Shown piece by piece: positions 56,901-64,000 of a stretch of 64,000 nt of DNA (positions are counted from its first letter, which is position 1; every line of letters begins with the position of its first letter). The notes beneath the pieces are model-generated. The model saw nothing but the letters and a program-made list of their open reading frames with translations. It did no database searches and had not been told where the DNA came from. Origin of the DNA: Rotaria sordida (lineage: Eukaryota; Rotifera; Eurotatoria; Philodinida; Philodinidae); assembly GCA_905250125.1 (NCBI GenBank), contig CAJNOL010000990.1, forward strand, positions 1-64,000. The letters are read 5' to 3'. Position numbers and translations under genes: made by a program.

Positions 56901-58795
56901 ACTACTGGATCATACAATTAGTTGATAATCCCTTCGACTTTTTTTGAAAATATTTGAGGTCATAATTGATCACAGAGAGATCGATAATCAAGTGAGAGCT
57001 TCGTGTGGCAGTTGTTTCCATTGGATATCTAATTGTTACGTCGAAGAAGGTTTCTGTGATACCAGTAGATTATTGCAAAGTTATCGAATTAGTGGAACTG
57101 ATTGAAATCGAATTGTCTATAACTAGAGCAACAGCATCCAAAACTCGTTTGAGAACATGTTACAATTGATCTTATCAATAAAAATTTACTATTTCACCAA
57201 GTAGGATTGGTTTTACCGATATTTCTATGCAGATCATCCAGTGAAGAATTGCTTCAGGCTAGACACCGTAAATATGATGTAAACCAGCGGAAGAAAAGTT
57301 ATTGTTGAGGCACATTAGCAAGCAAGGTATCTATCAGACTGGTATCAATTGATAAACTCTCACGTGAACTTCAGCTATACTTAGATGGTGCCTTGATACA
57401 GGAATTAAACATGCTTTTTGTACTTAAGTACTGTACTAAGTATCCATTGTCCGAACTAGATTACCTGCCAAATCTGTAATACAGGTGGGTCAAAAATTTC
57501 GCAGAAACGGCGTAAAAGTGGGAAAACCTAGATATGATCGTAGTTTTTTGCAAAACAATAATCAGCACAGAATAAATATTTCTTTTTCCAAATTTTGCAA
57601 CAATCATGTTTATGGATCGACTGGTTTGGAGCATTCAGAGAGTCCTGCATGAAATGATCAACAATAAAATCACTTTTGAACCAGAAATGCCTCTGTGAAA
57701 CCCGATTCCTAACGAATATTGAAGTATATTGCAAGAAACTTGGACCTGTCCGCTTCTCATGCAAATCACTACAGAAATGTTGCAAAAATCCTAAAGAGTT
57801 TTAAACCATGACGGATGTGTAGAAATGTATGTTGCTGGCTATGGGTGTTGGTGTGCGTGTGAGTCTGAATGTGGATGTGGATGAACGGATCGATGAATTC
57901 GAAGTAGCAACTCAAGCACCGCACTCACACCCGGTGGTACTTTCACTCTCCTTAACAATCATGTTTTACAAAAAGAAATTATTAGCAATTAGATTATTAT
58001 GTTTTTGTCTGATCTATAGTTTATATTGGTCATCCAGCATATAAAAGGATGGGCGCAAGGCAAGCCTATTCAGTGATCAATTGTTTGGCTTATGCACCAT
58101 TATGCTTTTTTGGCATAATCGCTCTTTTCATCAGAATAATCGCTGTTGTTGCTGTTAATCCGGTCATTGTCAGTATTTTATGTTTTTTTTTGCATCAATT
58201 ATTTCTCTAATTATACACGCAGATTTTCATCGGTCTTTTTATGTGTGCTGAAACTCTTGCAATAACGCCTCCACGTCATTATATTGCCTTTCTTCTCGGT
58301 TTAACACCTGTAGTGGCTGACTGGGCACGAGGAACAATAATTAACGGTGTTGCAGTTGCCTACTTAAATGTGACCTTACCGAACGTAGACTTTGCTCAGA
58401 ATGTTACGCCTCATATAACTGATTTCTCTTATCATGGACTTTCCAATTTAGCTGGCGGCAGTCTCCTTCAATGTATTTTGATTACGGCAATTCTTATGTA
58501 TATGATCGACCGAAAATTCATCCGAGGTGCCTTATGGTCGTTTTTAGCAGGTCTACTCTCTTTCTTCGGTTTAATTCATTCCTCAAACTTGGGCGTCTTG
58601 TATAAACAAACAGATGATGGATGGCGATTCACTGTAGGTTATGCCATGATGATATTACTCTTCATTCTGTGCGAAATAGCACAACGATGGAAATGGATAG
58701 AAGGACCCGAAAGTGAACCTGATGATTTATCGTCTGAAGAATGGCATGAATGGAATCGAATGCAACAATCAAATAAAGAAAGCCAAAGATTTTAG
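53905..58795 (+). CDS. NCS2-family nucleobase permease, six exons
   Basis: Exons: 53905-54164, 54215-54336, 54386-54703, 55080-55424, 58020-58168 and 58223-58795. All are GT-AG with phases that join, giving about 588 residues. The protein matches the xanthine/uracil/adenine (NCS2, AzgA-like) permeases: GDIDGFVALFIDNLATLLAI, MLWGNIYYVYMARK, CTMPYGINTPGA, FGEFIRKNTPSVALL, IGFTYLALNQ, GTALGWATS, TIQCVESAKRAGDFYPTREA, DGVGTILASLFGSILGMT, YIGHPAYKRMGARQAYS and LGLTPVVADWARG. Twelve to fourteen membrane segments are expected. The likely role is proton- or sodium-coupled uptake of purines or pyrimidines at a membrane. The start is the first ATG of the open block; the frame is open upstream to about 53833 without an ATG, so a 5' exon is possible. 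The 2.6-kb fifth intron (55425-58019) holds repeats. Confidence 0.88.
56215..56295 (+). repeat. Dispersed repeat 'CACGGTCTGTGC' copy 4
   Basis: CTGTCACGATCTGTGCGG, then GTGTCCAACTTGC, then ATCGTGTTTCGAAAA. Orientation is opposite to the copy at 57690-57763. Confidence 0.55.
57690..57763 (-). repeat. Dispersed repeat 'CACGGTCTGTGC' copy 5 (inverted)
   Basis: On the minus strand it reads GCGGACAGGTCCAAGTTTC, then ATATACTTCAATATTCGTTA, then GGGTTTCACAGAGG, matching the other copies with substitutions. Confidence 0.5.
57841..57935. repeat. Telomere-like hairpin 15, inside a permease intron
   Basis: ATGGGTGTTGGTGTGCGTGT and GTGGATGTGGATG are followed after about 45 bases by CACCGCACTCACACCC. The order is G-rich first. 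It lies about 85 bases before the fifth exon's acceptor. Confidence 0.7.
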
Positions 58796-58806
58796 ACAAG
58801 ACATTA

Positions 58807-58856
58807 GAGTGTGGGTATCGCTACCATGTATATTCAAACCCACATCCACACACATG
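58807..58856. repeat. Telomere-like hairpin 16, 12 bases after the permease stop
   Basis: GAGTGTGGGTATCG is followed after 18 bases by ACCCACATCCACACACATG. It would lie in the permease 3' UTR. Confidence 0.75.
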
Positions 58857-58973
58857 CCGTTTAATCGCTTTTAATGCATGAAAAACCTGAACAATCTAAA
58901 ATTCAAGGCTACAGAATCATATATTACAAGAAGAAAACCTCCTTGTTCGTTTTTCTTCGTGAAAAGAAAACTA

Positions 58974-59547
58974 CAGTGTGTCCCAAAAGTCTCTTCCTAA
59001 TAGCTTTTTCGTTCCATTTCGCCATTGGCTGAACTTCATTGACTATTCTTTTTGAATAATAGATAAATGCACAAAGTTTTTATTTCTTAAAGACAAACTT
59101 CAAAAGCATTGTTGAAAGTTAAGATATTTAGCCGGAATACAAAAATTTAGCCTGTTTTCTTTTGCTAGAAAAGTATCACATAGTATTTCTTTTTTAATAA
59201 CTTCGAATTATTGAGTGCTTCGAATCTTCAAATTATTCAATATTGAAACGGTCGTTTTACAGAATTTTTTTTCGGTATGTCTTCATAAAAACAAAATGGA
59301 TAATACCGAATCAAAATTCAAGCAATTAAAACTGATATCATCCATGAGCATTTCCGAAAAGAGAAAACAGGCTACATTTTTGCATTTTGGCTAAATGTCT
59401 TAACTTTCGACAATGCTTTTCAAGTTCGTCTTTAGAAATAAAAATGTCGTGCATTTATCTATTATACAAAAACAAATTGTCAATGAAATCCAGTCAATAG
59501 TGAAATGGAACGAAAAAACTTTAAGGAAGAGACTTTGAGACAAACTG
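58974..59547. mobile_element. TA-flanked foldback MITE, 574 bp, Tc1/mariner-type ends
   Basis: The left arm begins CAGTGTGTCCCAAAAGTCTC (58974). The reverse complement of the right arm begins CAGTTTGTCTCAAAGTCTC (ending at 59547). The arms stay alignable for about 200 bases each (through AATAGATAAATGCAC, AAGCATTGT and AGCCTGTTTTC). TA flanks both ends (58972-58973 and 59548-59549). The inner 170 bases encode nothing. It is a non-autonomous element. Confidence 0.8.
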
Positions 59548-60101
59548 TAAAATGAAAAATTACATTGGTCTTGTAAAAAATATAAATTATTCTTCATTTC
59601 AGAGTTAAATGGTCGTGGGCATTTTTTGAATAATTTTAAAACAAGAATAGAGAAGTAATCCGATTTTTTCGTTCCATCCAGAGTCGACATTGCTCTACCT
59701 TTGTACGAAGTCGACGGAAAAATTTCAGTTATTTTCCTTGATGGGTACGTCATGAGTTTTGAAGATGAGCTTAATTCGCTTTGAAGACAACATACTTTCT
59801 CAACTATAATATAATAGGCAGATAACCTAGCTTTCCCTCTATCGATCGAAGGTTATGCATAATTACTCAAGATTCAAAGAAAAAATATAGCTCGAAAAAA
59901 ATTCGTTCTGATTAACCTCCGATTTAATGAGCTAGGCTCACCCCGTAAAAAATTTCTGCGTATGCCACTGGTCTTGAAGATTGTCTGTCAAAAGATTTGT
60001 TTTCGTCATATATCTAGAGAAGAGCACCTCACGGTACATATCTTGATTTATTAGCATAAGTGAATAATAAGAGTCAGAAATATATGGAATTAAAATGGTA
60101 T

Positions 60102-60578
60102 TCAATTGATGACATAGAAGAAATCACCGTTGTTCGAAGGTTTTCCTCCATTCCAACGGATTGTTCGCTGCGAGACGGGCTTACCCTTCCACTGAAAAAA
60201 AAAAAGAAGTCAATGAATTGTACATTTTCATGTATTTTCAAATGTCAGTACCTGATCCCAAACCTGAATACCATTGGCATCTTGACTTGTATAGATGGCG
60301 GCGTGGCCTTCATCATATTGACCTTCAGTAAACGTAGCGATCGCCGTGCCATAGGGAATGTTCGCTCCTCGAACCTATATTTTTTGTGCAATGAAAATGT
60401 CTATTATATTATCAACAATTTCTTATTTTGATCTCTTCTACCTTTTGTCCTTGACCCCAATATCTGGTCCTTCTCGTGTCACCCGTGCAAATTCTAAATA
60501 AATATACTTGTAGATATGTTCAATAAGAAATAGCCATAGTTTACTTGACAAAGCTCACGCATTCACCACAGTAGCCGC
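60102..60578 (-). CDS. Tae2/BPSL0067-family amidase-like protein with introns (Dae-like)
   Basis: Four exons are clear: 60578-60545, 60493-60442, 60374-60252 and 60191-60102 (stop at 60104-60102). All have GT-AG borders and joining phases. The motifs follow the bacterial BPSL0067/Tae2 type VI amidase-effector family: a catalytic-Cys segment CGECVSFVK, then RYWGQGQKV, then IPYGTAIATF, a catalytic-His segment GHAAIY, then NGIQVWDQ, and in the last exon the WKGKPVSQRTI and FFYVIN features. In bacteria these cut peptidoglycan cross-peptides. Domesticated copies in ticks and other eukaryotes (dae genes) act against bacteria. Upstream, an NPQQYAG-like block (about 60669-60646) and a hydrophobic signal-peptide-like stretch (about 60790-60720) are visible, but their phases do not join cleanly. 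The N-terminus is therefore unresolved, and a large palindromic element begins at 60797. The gene may be intact with a different 5' model, or broken. Confidence 0.8.
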
Positions 60579-60796
60579 CTAGAGAGAAATACATAACAGA
60601 TAATGATTATAGAACATCAATTTATCCCACTGATCGCACAGAACCCTGCCAGCATATTGCTGTGGATTACTGCAAGATATTCCTGTTGAATAGTAGCAGA
60701 ATGATCCGTGAAGTCGCACTGTTCAAAGAAGCTATTCTACCGTTCGTTGCTACAACGAGACGGAGAAGAAGAACAGCTGCAATTAACAAGAGAGTA

Positions 60797-61763
60797 CACG
60801 GTTGGAAAAAATATTATTCCGGGGGGGGGGGGGAGGGATAACGCTATAATTTCAAATAGAAGACATAATGAATTTTATATCAAATGAAAGCTCGTCAAAA
60901 ATGGGGTTTATTGATACTAAATAGTGAGGCTTGTAAAAACTTTCTAATGTCAAACTTAAGAAGTTTTCAGAAATTTTATAGTTTTTTGGGGTGGAAAATC
61001 AAGGTGCCACTGATTCAAAAATGAAGTCAATTTTTTTTCTTGAATATTTTTATATGGTTTGATAGACCTCGTTGAGCTCTACAAAACTGTGCATGTTAAA
61101 AGTTTTTTGAGGCATCTTTTTGAGATAAAAAGTTCAAAAAACTACTCGGGAAACCTCAAAAACATTTAATAACTCTTTTTTTTTCAAATTGAAGAAACAC
61201 GCTCAATTTTTCAATAAAAGTAGCTTTTTTCGTTGTTTTTACTACCTCAGACGTCTCGAAATATACTCGTTCGATGCAGTGTGAAAAGCTGCGTCTAATG
61301 AGTATGTTTCGAAACGCATGACGGAGTAAAAACAATGAAAAAAGCTACTTTTATTGAAAAAGTAAGTGTTGTTCTTCCACATGAAAAATATGAATTTTTT
61401 TCATGTTTTCTAAGATTTTCCAAATAGTTTTTTGAACTTTTTATCGCAAAAAAAGTGACTTAAAAATTTTTTAATGTATACAGTTTTATAGAGCTCGATG
61501 AGCTCTATCGAACCGTGTAAAAATATTCAAGAAAAACATTTTACTCCATTCTTGAATCACTAGTACTTTAATTTTCCATCCCAAAAAAAGTATAAAACTT
61601 CTGAAAATTTATTAAGCTTGACATTAAAAGGTTTTCATAACCCTCACTATTTAATACCAATAAACCCCATTTTTAACGAGCTTTCATGTGATATAAAATT
61701 TATTATGTCTTCTATTTGAAATTATAGCGTTACCCCCCTGGAATAATATTTTTTCCAACGGTG
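60797..61763. mobile_element. Near-complete 967-bp palindromic (foldback) element, TA-flanked
   Basis: The left end CACGGTTGGAAAAAATATTA and the reverse complement of the right end CACCGTTGGAAAAAATATTA start two arms of about 460-470 bases that match almost throughout (for example TAACGCTATAATTTCAAATA, AAAAATGGGGTTTATTG and the central GTTTTTACT-CTCG blocks). The loop, around 61275-61300, is only about 25 bases. TA lies outside each end. A G run (about 14 G) at 60821-60834 is shorter in the other arm. There is no coding capacity. The arms differ by roughly 10-15 percent by eye. Confidence 0.85.
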
Positions 61764-61765
61764 TA

Positions 61766-62802
61766 GAAGCTTAGTACGAACTATTGATTTTCTGCGTAAT
61801 TATCAAGTTATATCGAATGTCAATGCTTTCGTTTGAACTGAACCAAATATTCGAATAGAAATTTTGTGCAAATTGATCAATAACTACATAGTATCGAATA
61901 CATTGCCAATTCTAGATCTCTTCTCTCAAATGAGCAAAATAAGTGAATAGAAACTTTATACGATCTATTCATTCGCTTTATTATCTACGAGTAAATTATC
62001 ACTGCAAGCTCTGTCTTCGAGTGAGCGTGTTATTTGAATCGAAACTCAAGATTTTGATTTATTCTGCCACTATGCATTCTACCATCATAATGAAAATTTC
62101 AATTTGTGTTGTGAAGTAACTAATATATTCAAATGTCAGTTTGAGATAAGTCATTCATGTACCATGTATTATTTGATTTGATTCTGAGTTTCAAATTGTG
62201 AACATAGTGCAAATAAAATACTAAGATAGAACCTTTGTTGTTGACACTATTTATTTCTCAAACAATATTTGATTATCGTAATATTCATCAATCATTAGTT
62301 AAGAATAAGCAGCATACTTGAATAAGATTCTGCTTTGGTTTTTTTGGTTGGTATATCATCGTGAATTATAATATCAATTTGGAATCTATGTTTTGATGTG
62401 AATAGAATATTTGAATCAAAGATTCAAATGATCTATTCATATTCAATTTGATCATCGATCATAATTCCGGACCTAAAACTTGTGTTTAAAGTCAGTAACA
62501 TATTTGATGAGAAAAGTTCAGTATGAACTGTTTCAATTCTATACAATCATCGGCCATTTGACTAATTGTGAATGATTAATTTGAAATGAATAAAATACAG
62601 GAAGAAAATTTTTGTTCAAATCATTCGAGTGTCCTATCTCCTTTCAATATTTAACGAGTTTCAAATATTCGCCATGAACTAAGGAAGATATCTGAATGGA
62701 AGCTTATTATGGACTATTCATCTTCATCGTAATCTTTAAACACTTAGCTTGCTACAATCTTTGATAGGAAGTAAGCATAATAGTTGACTAGAGGCTTAGT
62801 AT
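61766..62802. other. No recognisable gene; loosely repetitive AT-rich DNA
   Basis: Phrases such as GATCTATTCATT, AATAGAA-TTT and ATTCAAAT recur at irregular intervals of about 200 bases, suggesting an old degenerate satellite. No coding block was seen. Confidence 0.35.
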
Positions 62803-62890
62803 GAGGATGGGTGGGGGGAGGGGGGTGGTTGTGGGTGTGAGTGTACGTGTTAATGATGAGAAGATCAAGACACTCATACCCTTCTTCCAA
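62803..62890. repeat. Telomere-like hairpin 17
   Basis: GAGGATGGGTGGGGGGAGGG and GTTGTGGGTGTGAGTG are followed after about 30 bases by a short C-rich ACTCATACCCTTCTTCC. The G arm dominates. Confidence 0.65.
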
Positions 62891-63761
62891 CTACTTTCAG
62901 TTCTGTTTAGGTGTATTGTGCTCCAATAAACTATACGTGACTGTTTATATACCATATAGTTTAACTGAGATCTGAGTTAGTGAAATCGAGATTGATACTA
63001 AAAACATTTCCTCTTTGAGATCAAGAGTAAGAAAGAGTAACCTTTCTTATGTACGGTACTTATCTATTCTGAAGATACTGCAAATGAATAAAACAAAACT
63101 ACATTTCTGTTTCTTGAATCATGAGTCAAGCAAATATTGGTCACGATGAAGCGAGTTACATACAGACCTTTGTGAGAGTCGCATTTGATAGCATCGGATA
63201 GAGCTTGATAAAAGCTATCGATTGATACGTGAAAGAGCTCTAACTACTTGAAAAGGGCTTAACATTAACAAAAAAAAGTTCTAATGGACAAAATCGTAGA
63301 AGGAGCTACAATCACGATAAAGTGGCTCGTAGGAGCATTCTATCATAGTGCGCTAGGTGATACTGGATGAAACCCATACTGAGTCATTGCTTATATACTA
63401 TTACATAGTGTCCAAACTTAGATGTGACATATTTTAATGATACAGTATGATTACGGTACGCATACTGGGCGTTTACATAGTAATGTAAATCATTACTGTG
63501 GTGAGCTGTGAGATGCTGTGTTGTATCCAGTATTTTATATACTATATGGTTTCACTTGGAAGCGTATAGCTCTGTTGGTGAAAGATTTTTAGAAAATAGT
63601 CTGAAAACAGGAGGTAAAAGGTTCCGATTACGGCATCATAAACGGTACTCCGTAAACAGCTAGGTAAATGTTCTGTAATTCATATGCAACTATACCGTAG
63701 ACGGATGTTCGCAAGCGCAAATCTACGAATCAATGTAAAGACACTGCTTTCTATTCGTTTA
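62891..63761. other. No recognisable gene
   Basis: AT-rich, with no coding-like block identified on either strand. Confidence 0.4.
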
Positions 63762-63998
63762 CTACTGTTTACGGTCTGTTCCTTCTGATCTGGATTGTTC
63801 AGATTGTTGAGGCTGTCAAGGAAAATAAACAGGTGCCTCATATGCATTTGGATGCATGTATGTTGTTTGTTGTGATGGTATTTGTTGAAATGAATCAAAC
63901 GTAACACTAGATGCAGCATTCGTTTGAAGCGATACATTTGTTTGAAGTGATGAAATTTGTTGTGGGCCAGGAATTCATCCAGCGGGTGCTTCATAAGT
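63762..63998 (-). pseudogene. Q/S/P-rich coding relic with two in-frame TGA codons, runs off the window
   Basis: In one minus-strand frame, ending at a TAG (63764-63762), the residues read as a natural low-complexity tail: IPGPQQISSLQTNVSLQTN, then FDSFQQIPSQQTTYMHPNAY, then QPQQSEQSRSEGTDRKQ. Two TGA codons interrupt it. Composition (Gln, Ser, Pro) and YEAPAG/YEAPVYFP repeats suggest the C-terminus of a disordered protein. The start lies outside the window. Both stops could derive from Arg or Gly codons. The family is unknown. Confidence 0.45.
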
Positions 63999-64000
63999 AT

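Larger units (their letters stand above)
55425..58019. other. 2.6-kb intron of the permease with inserted repeats
   Basis: It contains two copies of the CACGGTCTGTGC repeat in opposite orientation (56215-56295 plus, 57690-57763 minus), which could be the ends of a non-autonomous element of about 1.5 kb, and telomere-like hairpin 15. Frames between them are unrecognised. The other introns of this gene are about 50-375 bases. Confidence 0.55.

Noticed and set aside
1..64000. CRISPR arrays, bacterial operons or riboswitches
   Set aside because: The sequence is clearly eukaryotic (spliceosomal introns throughout), and no regular repeat-spacer array was found; the 77-bp array at 23.7 kb has splice-like borders and diverging spacers.

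Overview
The window looks like nuclear DNA of a bdelloid rotifer, most likely a Rotaria-like species. Four signs point that way. First, it is AT-rich animal DNA with many tiny GT-AG introns (about 50-70 bp). Second, it is peppered with degenerate TGTGGG-type repeats, and TGTGGG is the telomeric repeat reported for bdelloids. Third, two genes belong to the arginine ADP-ribosyltransferase families that are heavily expanded in bdelloids. Fourth, several genes resemble non-animal families (an NCS2 nucleobase permease, a Sulfotransfer_3 protein and a Tae2/BPSL0067-like amidase), as expected in this transfer-rich group. No sequence search was run; all assignments are by eye.

Layout. 1-9.7 kb is gene-poor: a C2-domain gene start cut off by a telomere-like tract (3.7 kb), a 33-bp minisatellite with an inverted partner, degenerate satellite, a GC-rich unknown element (6.4-7.5 kb) and a small terminal-inverted-repeat (TIR) element containing a tRNA-like sequence (9.1 kb). 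9.7-12.2 kb is an ADP-ribosyltransferase-TPR gene with one in-frame stop, with a telomere-like tract on each side. 15.4-17.6 kb is a Tc1/mariner-IS630-like transposon with a decayed transposase. 18.1-19.1 kb is a second ADP-ribosyltransferase (minus). 22.8-24.2 kb has a GPCR fragment and a tandem array of 24-nt microexon-like units. 24.8-36.4 kb is a long minus-strand WDR62/MAPKBP1-like gene of about 25 exons.

39.2-40.5 kb is a sulfotransferase with a frameshift. 40.96-41.15 kb is a truncated right end of the same transposon family as at 15-17 kb. 41.4-41.7 kb is a small two-exon membrane-protein gene. 42.9-43.7 kb is a two-exon secreted protein. 45.1-47.1 kb is an F-box gene (four exons, one of 22 nt), followed at 48.1-48.5 kb by a broken paralogue that stops at a telomere-like tract. 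53.9-58.8 kb is a six-exon NCS2-type nucleobase permease. 59.0-61.8 kb holds two TA-flanked foldback elements around a minus-strand intron-bearing amidase of the bacterial Tae2/BPSL0067 family. The window ends in a Q-rich coding relic.

The most unusual recurring structure is a set of 17 telomere-like hairpins. In all 17 the G-rich strand comes first and the C-rich strand second, the polarity expected if two telomere-capped ends had been joined. Two of them coincide with the point where a gene is cut off. The other strong novelty candidates are the microexon array at 23.7-24.2 kb and the spliced amidase gene at 60 kb.
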